From Azovibrio restrictus DSM 23866 (GTDB lineage: Bacteria; Pseudomonadota; Gammaproteobacteria; Burkholderiales; Rhodocyclaceae): 64,000 bases of DNA. Made by a program: the position numbers and the translations under genes. Location: contig NZ_AUCH01000001.1 of NCBI RefSeq assembly GCF_000429665.1, positions 124,001-188,000 on the forward strand, in the 5' to 3' direction. Shown piece after piece: positions 1 through 8,025 of this stretch. The first letter of the stretch is position 1. Each line of letters opens with the position of its first letter. The notes beneath the pieces were generated by a model that was not told the origin of the DNA, did not search any database, and saw only the letters and a program-made list of their open reading frames with translations.

Positions 1-458
1 CGGCCAAGGGAGATGATGTGGACCGCATCGTCGGCCTGGAAATGGGCGCCGACGACTACGTGCCCAAGCCCTGCACCCCCCGGGAACTGGCCGCCCGCAT
101 CCGCGCCGTGCTGCGCCGCTTCCAGGCCCGGGACGAGGGGGACGACAGCCTGTCCCAGCCCATCCTGGCCGGCCCCCTGAAACTCTTTCCCCAGCTGCGC
201 ACCGCCGAGTGGAAGACGCTGCCCCTGGAACTGACCAGCACCGAATTCAACCTGCTCGCCCTGCTGGCCCGGCATGCAGGCAAGGCCGTGAGCAAGGGGG
301 AGCTGTCCGAACAGGGGCTGGGCCGCCCCCTGTCCCGCTTCGACCGCAGCATCGACGTGCACATGAGCCGCATCCGGCACAAGCTGGGACAGCGGGCCGA
401 CGGCCAGAACTGGATCCAGACCATCCGCAACCAGGGCTACCAGCTGTCCCGGGAATAA
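1..458 (+). CDS. OmpR-family response regulator, CpxR-like (5' end outside window)
   Basis: This is the C-terminal part of a two-component response regulator; the reading frame is open to the left edge, so the phosphoacceptor Asp is not in view. What is visible is the end of the receiver domain, with the conserved Lys in the sequence DDYVPKPC, followed by an OmpR/PhoB-type winged-helix DNA-binding domain (LELTSTEFNLLALLA, then DVHMSRIRHKLG and the terminal IRNQGYQL). The gene ends 3 bp before a sensor kinase gene, so the two form a pair. Kinase and regulator together resemble CpxA/CpxR, the envelope-stress system. That assignment rests on overall resemblance, and the actual signal is unknown. 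Confidence 0.9.
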   Translation, partial: AKGDDVDRIVGLEMGADDYVPKPCTPRELAARIRAVLRRFQARDEGDDSLSQPILAGPLKLFPQLRTAEWKTLPLELTSTEFNLLALLARHAGKAVSKGELSEQGLGRPLSRFDRSIDVHMSRIRHKLGQRADGQNWIQTIRNQGYQLSRE

Positions 459-461
459 GCG

Positions 462-1871
462 ATGGGACGCCTGTTCTGGAAATTCTTCCTGGCCTTCCAG
501 GGCGCCCAGCTGCTCCTGGGGGGCAGCGTTGGCCTGTTCATCTGGCTGCATGCGGACAGCCGCCAGCAGCTCCTGAACAGGGACCCGCGCAGTCAACTGG
601 TGCTGCAGCTGGCCGCTCAGGTCCTGCGCCAGGGCGGCGAAACCGCCCTGCGCCGGCAGTTGCAGGACTACCGGGGGCCGGAACAGATCCTGGTGGTGGA
701 TGCAGGGGGCCGGGAGCTCCTGGACCGCCCCCTGGATCCCGAGCCCCTGGCCGCCGCCCGGCAGATGCTGGCCGCCGGCCAGGCAAACGGGGAGGCCGCA
801 GCCCTGCAGGTCCTGAGCCCGGCGGGCCAGACCTACCTGCTCTACATGCCGCCCCATTCCCCGGGTCTCCGCCCGCCCCCGGAATTCCGCGCACCACTCC
901 CGGACGAGGCGGGCCTCCGGCCACCGCTGCCCGGAATGGAGGGAGCCGGCCCCTCCCCCGGTCCCCGGCCCCTGCCCTGGTTCCACATCCTGGCCGGACT
1001 GCTGGCCAGCCTCGCCTTCAGCGCCCTGCTGGCCTGGTACGTGGTCAAGCCCATCCGCCAGTTGCAGGCCGCCTTCCGGGCCGTGGCCTCGGGCCGGCTC
1101 GATACCCGGGTAGGGGCGCACCTGGGCCGCCGGCACGATGAGTTCGCCCAGCTGGGGGAGGATTTCGACGCCATGGCTCAGCAGCTGGAATCCCTGATCA
1201 CCTCCCAGCGCCGCCTGTTCCACGACGTTTCCCATGAACTGCGTTCGCCCCTGGCCAGGCTGGAAGCCGCCATCGGTCTGGCCCAGCAGAACCCGGAAAA
1301 GATGGCCGTGACCCTGGAGCGGGTGACGCGGGAAACCCGGCGCATGGACGGGCTGGTGGGCGAACTGCTGACCCTGGCCCGCCTGGAGTCGGGCATGCCC
1401 GGCCCCATGGACGAGGCGGTGGACGTGGCCGCCCTGCTCCAAGGCATCGTCGAGGACGCCAGCTTCGAAGCCTCCGGCAGCGGCTGCCGGGTGGAATACC
1501 GGGGCCCCGAACAGGCCTGGGTGCGGGGTCGGGAGGAACTCCTGGGCCGGGCCCTGGAAAACGTGATCCGCAACGCCCTCAAGTATTCGCCGCCCGGAGG
1601 GCTGATCGACGTGAAAGCGGCGGCCGCAGACGGCTGGCTGCGGCTTAACATCGGCGACCAGGGCCCCGGGGTGCCACCGGAAGCCCTGGAAACCATCTTC
1701 AAACCCTTCTGCCGGGCCCACCCGCACAGCCACCCGAACGGCTACGGCCTGGGACTGGCGATTGCCCGCCGCGCCCTGGAAACCCACGGGGGCCGGATCA
1801 CGGCGGAAAACCGGCCCGGCGGCGGCCTGTTGATGCAGATCACCCTGCCTCTGCTGCCCAAGGCTCCATGA
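462..1871 (+). CDS. Membrane sensor histidine kinase, CpxA-like
   Basis: Inner-membrane sensor kinase of 469 residues, partner of the regulator just upstream. The order is: N-terminal membrane helix (about 7-28), a periplasmic sensor region (about 30-170), a second membrane helix (about 174-195), a HAMP domain, a HisKA domain with phosphoacceptor His258 in FHDVSHELRSPL, and a HATPase domain with the N-box NVIRNALKYS (about 367-376), DQGPGVP and GYGLGLAIARR. The periplasmic region ends in an unusually proline-rich stretch (about residues 128-172) next to the second membrane helix, which probably forms a flexible, non-globular linker. The ATG lies 3 bp after the regulator stop, so translation is probably coupled. 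No cpxP-like gene follows. Confidence 0.92.
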   Translation: MGRLFWKFFLAFQGAQLLLGGSVGLFIWLHADSRQQLLNRDPRSQLVLQLAAQVLRQGGETALRRQLQDYRGPEQILVVDAGGRELLDRPLDPEPLAAARQMLAAGQANGEAAALQVLSPAGQTYLLYMPPHSPGLRPPPEFRAPLPDEAGLRPPLPGMEGAGPSPGPRPLPWFHILAGLLASLAFSALLAWYVVKPIRQLQAAFRAVASGRLDTRVGAHLGRRHDEFAQLGEDFDAMAQQLESLITSQRRLFHDVSHELRSPLARLEAAIGLAQQNPEKMAVTLERVTRETRRMDGLVGELLTLARLESGMPGPMDEAVDVAALLQGIVEDASFEASGSGCRVEYRGPEQAWVRGREELLGRALENVIRNALKYSPPGGLIDVKAAAADGWLRLNIGDQGPGVPPEALETIFKPFCRAHPHSHPNGYGLGLAIARRALETHGGRITAENRPGGGLLMQITLPLLPKAP

Positions 1872-1908
1872 CATGATGCTGGAGACAAAATAGGCCCAAA
1901 GTGATAGA

Positions 1909-1928
1909 TTCTCCAAAAACGCGGAGAA
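1909..1928 (+). promoter_or_regulatory. Hairpin that includes the Shine-Dalgarno of the PhnD-like gene
   Basis: TTCTCC at 1909-1914 can pair with GGAGAA at 1923-1928. The second arm contains the Shine-Dalgarno GGAG, which sits five bases before the ATG at 1932. If the stem forms in the mRNA it would partly mask the ribosome site. It is only six base pairs, so it could be chance. Confidence 0.35.
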
Positions 1929-1931
1929 ATC

Positions 1932-2780
1932 ATGCATACAGGCCGCAGGACCTTCCTGGCAGGACTTGCCGTCTTGCCACTGCTACTATCCGGAACCGGA
2001 GCCCGTGCCGACACCCGGCTGACCCTGGGCATCATGCCCTTCAACAGCGCCCTGGCCCTGCTCAAGACCCACCAGCCCCTGCGCCAGGCCCTGGAAGCCC
2101 GCCTGGGCCAGCCCATCGACGTGTTCACGGCGGCCGACTACACGAGCTTCGTGCGCGAGTCCCTGGCCGGGCGCTATGACCTGCTGATCACCGGCCCCCA
2201 CTTCGCGGTGATGTCGGCGGAAAAGGGCTACGTGCCCCTGGTCCATTACCGTGCCCCCCTGCAGCCCATCTTCGTCATCCGTCCGGACAGCGGCATCGGC
2301 GATGCGGAGGCCCTGCGCGGCCGGGTGATCGCCCTGTCCAGCCTGTTTTCCATCTCCTCCATCGGCGGCATGAAATGGCTGGCCGACAAGGGCATGCAGG
2401 CGGGCCGCGACTACCGCATCCGCGAATATCCCACCCACGGAGCCGCCATCGCCGCGGTGGCGGTGGGCGAAGCCGACGCCGCCCTGACCACCCACACCCC
2501 CCTGAAGCAGATTCCTCCCGACGTGCGCAGCAAGGTGGTGGAACTGCCCTCGGAAATCCGCATTCCGCACCTGATGACCCTGGCCCACCGCCGCCTCGGG
2601 GACAACCGCATCGCCGCGATCAGGAAGGCCCTGCGGGACTTCGCCGAGAGCCCCTCAGGCCAGCGTTTCTTCCTCGACACCGGCTACCAGGGCTACGACC
2701 CGGTCAGCGATGCCGACCTCCAGGCCCTCACCCCCTATGTGGCCATCGTGCGCCAGCAGATGGAACTGGAAACCCCGTAA
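1932..2780 (+). CDS. PhnD-like phosphate/phosphonate-type periplasmic binding protein with Tat signal
   Basis: A 282-residue periplasmic binding protein of the PhnD/PtxB type (PBP-like domain). The N-terminus has a twin-arginine motif (GRRTFLAGL, residues 4-12), a hydrophobic stretch and an ARA cleavage site near residue 26, so Tat export is likely. The mature protein carries typical family stretches: LGIMPFNSALALL near the start, DLLITGPHFAV in the first lobe, and GAAIAAVAVGEADAALT in the second. No ABC permease or ATPase genes are nearby. Instead the next gene, 12 bp downstream, is a membrane GGDEF-EAL protein, so this binding protein is probably a sensory partner rather than a transport component. 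The ligand is unknown; orphan PhnD-like proteins bind varied anions. Confidence 0.85.
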   Translation: MHTGRRTFLAGLAVLPLLLSGTGARADTRLTLGIMPFNSALALLKTHQPLRQALEARLGQPIDVFTAADYTSFVRESLAGRYDLLITGPHFAVMSAEKGYVPLVHYRAPLQPIFVIRPDSGIGDAEALRGRVIALSSLFSISSIGGMKWLADKGMQAGRDYRIREYPTHGAAIAAVAVGEADAALTTHTPLKQIPPDVRSKVVELPSEIRIPHLMTLAHRRLGDNRIAAIRKALRDFAESPSGQRFFLDTGYQGYDPVSDADLQALTPYVAIVRQQMELETP

Positions 2781-2792
2781 CCCAAGGCCACC

Positions 2793-4748
2793 ATGAGCTC
2801 CGTCCCCTTTTTCCGCTCCCTCCGTTCCCGTCTGCTGCTGGCGGCCCTGATCATCGAACTCCTGGCCCTGGCCGGGATGCTGGTCAGCGGCCTGCTGCGC
2901 ATGGAGGAGGAACTGGCCCGCCAGCTGAACCAGCATGTGGTGTCCCTGGAACGGGCCTACCAGACCGCCATCGCGGTGCCCCTGGTGGCCCGGGACTATG
3001 CCACCCTGCGGGACATTCTCGACGGCTGGCGCCAGACCGATGAACTGCTTTACATCGCGGTCCGGGACCCCCAGGGCCAGATCCTCGCCGCCTCCGGCAT
3101 CGATGCCGGACAGACCCTGCCGGAACCCCAGGCCAGCGTCCCCTGGGGGCAGACCCTGCATGTGCGCTTCCCGGTCACCTACATCGGCCAGACCTATGGG
3201 GAGGTGCAGCTGGGCCTGTCCACCGGGTTCATCGCCGCCGCCCGCAGCCGCCTGATCTGGCAGGGCATGAGCGTCGCCCTGGCGGGCATCCTGCTCACGG
3301 CCATCATGCTCTTTGTCACCAGCCTGTGGCTCACCCGCCACCTGCGCACCTTGGCCGAAGCAGCCAGCCGGGTCGCCGAAGGGGACTACCGGGTGCATGT
3401 GGACATTTCCACCCAGGACGAAATCGGCCTCCTGGCCCGCAGCTTCAACACCATGGCCAGCGCCGTGGAAACCCGGGTGGAGGAACTGGCCCACCAGGCC
3501 GGCCACGACCCCCTCACCGGGCTGCACAACCGCCGCGCCTTCGAGGCCTACCTGGAGGAAGCCCTGCGCCTCTGCCACAACCAGGCCCTGTACGTGCTCT
3601 ACCTGGATCTGGACCAGTTCAAGGCCGTCAATGACAGCTGCGGCCATGCCGCCGGCGACCGCCTGCTGCAGAACCTGGCCCGGGTCATGAGCGAGCGCTT
3701 CGGCGCCGATTTCGTGGCCCGGCTGGGGGGTGACGAGTTCGGCCTGATCATCCGCAACAAGACCCTGGAGCAGGCTCGCCAGAGCGCTCAGCGGATGACT
3801 GACGAGATCCGCGCCCTGCCCTTCATCTGGGAAGGCAAGGCCTTCCAGTTGGGGGCCAGCGTCGGCCTGGTGCAGGTCTCGCCCCAGATCGACACGGTGA
3901 CCGGCCTGCTGATCGCCGCCGATACCGCCTGTTATGCGGCCAAGGAGCACGGCCGCAACCGGGTGGAGGTCTATGCCCCCGGAGACGATTATTTCCGCCA
4001 GCGCCAGCAGGAGCTCCTGTCCCTGACCGGCATCACCGCCGCCCTCCAGGAAGACCGTTTCGTGCTCTACCACCAGCGCATTGCCTGCCTGGATGGCCGC
4101 AACGCCGACCACGCCGAAATCCTGATCCGCATGCGCGACCAGGATGGCCGCATCGTGCCCCCGGGCGAATTCATCCCGGCCGCCGAGCGCTACAACCTGA
4201 TGCCCTTCATCGACCGCTGGGTCATCGACCACGCCCTGGCCCGCATCCGGGCCCGGCTGGATGCGGGGAACCTGCCCTTCCACCACCTCAACATCAACCT
4301 CTCCGGCGGCAGCCTGGCCGAGGAAGAGCTGCGCCACTTCATCGCCGCCCGCATCACCCATCACCGCATCGACCCCCGCCTGATCTGCTTCGAGATCACC
4401 GAAAGCCAGGCCATCGGCAACCTGGCCGGCGCCCTGGCCTTCATCGCCGATGCCCACCACATGGGCGCCACCATGGCCCTGGACGACTTCGGCAGCGGCC
4501 TCTCCTCCTTCGGCTACCTGAAGCGCTTCCATGTGGATTACCTGAAGATCGACGGCCAGTTCGTGCACAACCTGCTGCAGGACCCCATCGACCGGGCCAC
4601 GGTGGAAGCCATCGTCGGCCTGGCCCGGGCCCATCAGCTGAAAACCGTGGCCGAATACGTGGCGGTGCCGGAGCTCCTGCCCATCCTGCGCGAACTGGGC
4701 GTGGACTACGCCCAGGGCTATGCCCTGCACCAGCCGGAACCGTTCTGA
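2793..4748 (+). CDS. Membrane HAMP-GGDEF-EAL cyclic-di-GMP protein
   Basis: A 651-residue inner-membrane protein that makes and/or degrades cyclic di-GMP. There is a first membrane helix at about residues 13-36, a periplasmic sensor region to about 150, a second helix at about 157-178 and a HAMP domain. A GGDEF domain follows with an intact GGDEF motif at 312-316, then an EAL domain with ExLxR (EILIR, from Glu442), NINLSG, DDFGSGLSSFGYLK and LKIDGQFV. Both catalytic motifs look intact, so neither domain can be called dead by inspection. There is no RxxD inhibitory site directly ahead of GGDEF. The close spacing to the PhnD-like gene suggests the binding protein docks on the periplasmic region and switches the output. 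Confidence 0.9.
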   Translation: MSSVPFFRSLRSRLLLAALIIELLALAGMLVSGLLRMEEELARQLNQHVVSLERAYQTAIAVPLVARDYATLRDILDGWRQTDELLYIAVRDPQGQILAASGIDAGQTLPEPQASVPWGQTLHVRFPVTYIGQTYGEVQLGLSTGFIAAARSRLIWQGMSVALAGILLTAIMLFVTSLWLTRHLRTLAEAASRVAEGDYRVHVDISTQDEIGLLARSFNTMASAVETRVEELAHQAGHDPLTGLHNRRAFEAYLEEALRLCHNQALYVLYLDLDQFKAVNDSCGHAAGDRLLQNLARVMSERFGADFVARLGGDEFGLIIRNKTLEQARQSAQRMTDEIRALPFIWEGKAFQLGASVGLVQVSPQIDTVTGLLIAADTACYAAKEHGRNRVEVYAPGDDYFRQRQQELLSLTGITAALQEDRFVLYHQRIACLDGRNADHAEILIRMRDQDGRIVPPGEFIPAAERYNLMPFIDRWVIDHALARIRARLDAGNLPFHHLNINLSGGSLAEEELRHFIAARITHHRIDPRLICFEITESQAIGNLAGALAFIADAHHMGATMALDDFGSGLSSFGYLKRFHVDYLKIDGQFVHNLLQDPIDRATVEAIVGLARAHQLKTVAEYVAVPELLPILRELGVDYAQGYALHQPEPF

Positions 4749-4804
4749 GCCCCGGCCGCGCAAATAAACCCCGGGCCCCGGTCAACCTGGGGCCCCATCG
4801 CCAG

Positions 4805-4834
4805 TTAACTCTGGCATCCGCTTTTGCGGATAAT
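4805..4834 (+). promoter_or_regulatory. Candidate sigma-70 promoter for the ABC exporter/DUF1854 pair
   Basis: TTAACT (4805-4810) and GATAAT (4829-4834) are separated by 18 bp and lie about 35-70 bp ahead of the ABC gene. An inverted repeat, ATCCGC-TTTT-GCGGAT (4816-4831), fills the spacer and runs into the -10, where a repressor could act. Confidence 0.45.
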
Positions 4835-4878
4835 GCCGCCCTTCGGCGCCCTGCCGTCCTCCCCTGTTGATGCCGCCC

Positions 4879-7110
4879 ATGTCCTTTGACGATCTGCGTA
4901 ACCGTCTCGAATCCCAGCTGTCCCCGGAAGAAACCTCCCTGGCCGGCATGACCACCGACCTGGATGAGAACCTGCACTTTGCCCCCGGCTTCCTGCTGCT
5001 CAGCTCCCGGCGCCTCCTGGCCGCCAGTGCCAGCGGTCAGGTGCGGGAATGGGCCTGCCAGCCCGGCCTGGAGTTGCGGCGCCGGGACCATGCCGGGGTG
5101 GTCACCCTGGAACTCATGGATGCCCATGGCCGGCGGGCCTTCTGGCACTACACCCTGGGCCAGGACGTGCAGGCCCGGCGGCTGATGGATGCCTTTGCCG
5201 CCCGCATCCTGGAACTGGAAACCGGCCAGGCCCCCGAGGCGCCGGAAGAAATCCTCTGCGAACGCTGCCAGAACCCCATGGTGCCCGGCCAGGAAGAATG
5301 CCCCACCTGCGCCAAGGCCCTGCTGCAACCGCCTTCCACCTGGACCCTGCTGCGCCTCTGGCGCTTCGCCAGACCCTACCAGGGGCGGCTGCTGGCCGGC
5401 TTCCTGCTGACCCTGGCCGCCACCGCCTTCACCCTGGTGCCTCCCTACCTGACCATGCCGCTCATGGACGAGGTGCTGATTCCCTACCAGAACGGTCAGG
5501 CCATCGACCAGGACAAGGTGACCCTGTATCTGGGCGGCCTGCTGGTGGCGGCACTCATGGCCTGGGCACTGGGCTGGGCCAAGACCTATATCCTGGCCCT
5601 GGTGTCGGAGCGCATCGGCGCCGACCTGCGCACCACCACCTATGAACACCTGCAGGGCCTCTCCCTGGAATATTTCGGCGGCAAGCGCACCGGCGACCTG
5701 ATGGCCCGCATCGGCAGCGAGTCGGACCGGATCTGCGTCTTCCTGTCCCTGCACCTGCTCGATTTCGCCACCGACGTGCTGATGATCGCCATGACCGCGG
5801 CCATCCTGATCTCCATCAATCCCTGGCTGGCCCTGGTGACCCTGCTGCCCCTGCCCTTCATCGCCTGGATGATCCACTTCGTGCGCGACAAGCTGCGCCA
5901 CGGTTTCGAGCAGGTGGACCGGGTCTGGGCCGACGTCACCAGCGTGCTGGCCGACACCATCCCGGGCATCCGGGTGGTCAAGGCCTTCGCCCAGGAAAAG
6001 CGCGAGGTAGCCCGCTTCCGGGAAGCCAACAACCGCAACCTGGCGGTCAATGACCGGGTCAACTTCGTCTGGTCCCTGTTCACCCCCACGGTCACCCTGC
6101 TTACCGAAGTGGGCCTCCTGATCGTCTGGGGCTTCGGCATCTGGCTGGTGGCCCACGACGAGATCACCGTGGGCGTGCTGGCCGCCTTCCTGGCCTACAT
6201 CGGCCGCTTCTACACCCGCCTGGATTCCATGAGCCGCATCGTCTCGGTGACCCAGAAGGCGGCCTCCGGGGCGAAGCGCATCTTCGACATCCTCGACCAT
6301 GTCTCCAGCGTCCCCGAACCCACCAAACCCCAGCACCTGGAACGGGTGGAAGGCAGCATCAGCATCCAGCGGGTGGGCTTCCGCTACGGCAGCCGCACGG
6401 TGCTCAGGGGCGTGGACCTGGACATCCGCCCGGGCGAGATGATCGGCCTGGTGGGCCACTCCGGCTCGGGCAAGAGCACCCTGGTGAACCTGATCTGCCG
6501 CTTCTACGACGTGACCGACGGGGGCATCCATATCGACGGGGTGGACATCCGCAGCCTGCCCGTGTCCGAGTACAGGAAGCACATCGGCCTGGTGCTGCAG
6601 GAGCCCTTCCTGTTCTTCGGCACCATCGCCGAGAACATCGCCTACGGCCGCCCCGACGCCACCCGGGAGGAAATCGTCGCCGCCGCCCGGGCCGCCCATG
6701 CCCACGAATTCATCCTGCGCCTGCCCCACGGCTACGACTCCCTGGTGGGCGAACGGGGCCAGGCCCTCTCCGGCGGCGAGCGCCAGCGCATCTCCATCGC
6801 CCGGGCCCTGCTGATCGACCCGAAGATCCTGATCATGGACGAGGCCACTTCGGCCGTGGATACGGAAACCGAGCTGGAAATCCAGGGGGCCCTGGACAAC
6901 CTGATCAAGGGCCGCACCACCATCGCCATCGCCCACCGCCTGTCCACCCTGAGAAAGGCCGACCGGCTGGTGGTCATGGACCGGGGCCAGATCGTGGAGA
7001 TCGGCAATCACGACGAACTGATGGCCAAAGAAGACCATTACTACCGCCTCTACCAGGCCCAGACCAAGCAGCTGGACGAAGTGCTGGGCCTGCCCCCGGC
7101 CTCCGCCTGA
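4879..7110 (+). CDS. ABC exporter (fused membrane and ATPase domains) with extra N-terminal region; cyanophycin-associated family
   Basis: A half-transporter of the ABCB/MsbA type with an unusual head. Residues 1-125 look like a small beta-rich PH/GRAM-type domain (FAPGFLLLSSRRLLA, then REWACQPGLELRRRDHAG). A zinc ribbon follows, with Cys127, 130, 141 and 144. The six-helix membrane domain covers about 165-450. The ATPase domain has Walker A GHSGSGKST (526-534), signature LSGGERQRISIARALL and Walker B ILIMDEATS. The gene lies 10 bp ahead of a DUF1854 gene. This pair is known from betaproteobacteria, often near cyanophycin genes, hence its common name; no cyanophycin synthetase is in this window. 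Start choice: ATG at 4879, with in-frame starts at 4870 (ATG) and 4867 (TTG) also possible. The substrate is unknown. Confidence 0.85.
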   Translation: MSFDDLRNRLESQLSPEETSLAGMTTDLDENLHFAPGFLLLSSRRLLAASASGQVREWACQPGLELRRRDHAGVVTLELMDAHGRRAFWHYTLGQDVQARRLMDAFAARILELETGQAPEAPEEILCERCQNPMVPGQEECPTCAKALLQPPSTWTLLRLWRFARPYQGRLLAGFLLTLAATAFTLVPPYLTMPLMDEVLIPYQNGQAIDQDKVTLYLGGLLVAALMAWALGWAKTYILALVSERIGADLRTTTYEHLQGLSLEYFGGKRTGDLMARIGSESDRICVFLSLHLLDFATDVLMIAMTAAILISINPWLALVTLLPLPFIAWMIHFVRDKLRHGFEQVDRVWADVTSVLADTIPGIRVVKAFAQEKREVARFREANNRNLAVNDRVNFVWSLFTPTVTLLTEVGLLIVWGFGIWLVAHDEITVGVLAAFLAYIGRFYTRLDSMSRIVSVTQKAASGAKRIFDILDHVSSVPEPTKPQHLERVEGSISIQRVGFRYGSRTVLRGVDLDIRPGEMIGLVGHSGSGKSTLVNLICRFYDVTDGGIHIDGVDIRSLPVSEYRKHIGLVLQEPFLFFGTIAENIAYGRPDATREEIVAAARAAHAHEFILRLPHGYDSLVGERGQALSGGERQRISIARALLIDPKILIMDEATSAVDTETELEIQGALDNLIKGRTTIAIAHRLSTLRKADRLVVMDRGQIVEIGNHDELMAKEDHYYRLYQAQTKQLDEVLGLPPASA

Positions 7111-7120
7111 GGAAAGCACC

Positions 7121-7585
7121 ATGCAAACCCTACAACTGGAACGCAATGCCTTTGGCCAACTGGTGTTTACCGATGCCAGTGGCGAAGCCCACACCGGGGT
7201 TGTCCCCGTACGCGCCTTCGCCATCACCGCCCCCGACCAGGGTCTGGCCCTGATGAGCCCGGAAGGCCACGAACTGCTCTGGATCGACACCCTGGCAGCC
7301 CTGCCGGAAACCATGGCCCGGCTCCTCCAGGAAGAGCTGGAACAGCGGGAATTCATGCCGGAAATCCGCGCCATCCGCCACGTCAGCAGCTTTGCCACCC
7401 CCAGCACCTGGGAAGTGGACACGGACCGGGGCCCGACCCGGCTGGTGTTGAAGGGTGAGGAAGACATCCGCCGCCTGGGTCCCAACGCCCTGATCATCGC
7501 CGACCACCACGGCCTCCAGTACCTGATCCGGGACCGCCAGGCCCTGAACCACCAGAGCCGCAAGTTCCTCATGCGCTTCCTGTAA
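7121..7585 (+). CDS. DUF1854 protein, partner of the ABC exporter
   Basis: A 154-residue soluble protein of the DUF1854 family, which has no established function. No signal peptide or membrane segment is visible. The conserved-looking parts are PVRAFAITAPDQGLALMSPEGHELLWID near the N-terminus and EEDIRRLGPNALIIADHHG with a final LIRDRQALNHQSRKFLMRFL-type tail. It starts 10 bp after the ABC exporter and is almost certainly cotranscribed. Family members occur beside the same exporter and are named for cyanophycin metabolism by association only. A regulatory or adaptor role for the exporter is inference. Confidence 0.8.
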   Translation: MQTLQLERNAFGQLVFTDASGEAHTGVVPVRAFAITAPDQGLALMSPEGHELLWIDTLAALPETMARLLQEELEQREFMPEIRAIRHVSSFATPSTWEVDTDRGPTRLVLKGEEDIRRLGPNALIIADHHGLQYLIRDRQALNHQSRKFLMRFL

Positions 7586-7680
7586 AACCCCGCCCCGGGA
7601 TGCCGGGGCTGGCCCGCCCTGCTATCATTCGCCCCCGATGCGGCCCGCCAGACCGGGCCGCAACGCATTCTGGAGTTCCC

Positions 7681-8025
7681 ATGTTGAAGATCTACGGCAT
7701 CAAGAACTGCGACACCATGAAGAAGGCCATGAACTGGCTGAGTGAACAGGGCGTCGCCTACGAATTCATCGACTACAAGAAGGCCGGTGTGGCCGAAAGC
7801 CAGCTGCCCGACTGGATGGCCCGGGCCGACTGGAAGGTGTTGCTCAACACCCGGGGCCTGATGTGGAAGAAACTCACGGAAGAAGAACGGACCGGGGTGG
7901 ACGCCGCCAAGGCCCAGGCCCTGATGGCCCAATACCCGGCCCTGATCAAGCGCCCGGTGCTGGACACCGGCAAGACCCTGCTGGTGGGTTTCGACCCGGA
8001 AAAATACGCCAAGGAGCTGCTGTGA
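7681..8025 (+). CDS. ArsC/Spx-family thioredoxin-fold protein, YffB-like
   Basis: A 114-residue protein of the ArsC/Spx/MgsR family. The N-terminus MLKIYGIKNCDTMKKAMNWL has the family pattern with a single Cys (C10) where ArsC has its catalytic Cys. The C-terminal part contains LIKRPVLDTG, the usual family motif. Such YffB-type proteins are small cytosolic proteins with a proposed glutathione-dependent thiol reductase role; arsenate reductase activity is not implied. The ATG at 7681 follows the Shine-Dalgarno TGGAG; an in-frame upstream start at 7600 would add an unrelated extension. The stop overlaps the hsp33 GTG start by 4 bp (GTGA), so the two are translationally coupled, which fits a redox-related pair. 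Confidence 0.88.
   Translation: MLKIYGIKNCDTMKKAMNWLSEQGVAYEFIDYKKAGVAESQLPDWMARADWKVLLNTRGLMWKKLTEEERTGVDAAKAQALMAQYPALIKRPVLDTGKTLLVGFDPEKYAKELL

Noticed and set aside
4116..4130. EIL in place of EAL in the c-di-GMP protein considered as a degenerate, inactive phosphodiesterase
   Set aside because: The motif is ExLxR and the catalytic Glu442 and Arg are kept; DDFGSG is also intact.
7586..7680. GC hairpin after the DUF1854 gene considered as a terminator
   Set aside because: There is a stem (GCCCCGG / CCGGGGC) but no T-tract, so a rho-independent terminator cannot be claimed.
4441..7932. Very long open frame on the minus strand opposite the ABC/DUF1854 genes (over 1,100 codons), and similar long frames at 2655-4763, 13373-15727, 15752-18043 and 18262-19857
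   Set aside because: The translations are Gly/Gln/His/Ala-rich and lack family motifs. They arise because high GC at third codon positions suppresses stops on the opposite strand. The plus-strand genes have clear domains.
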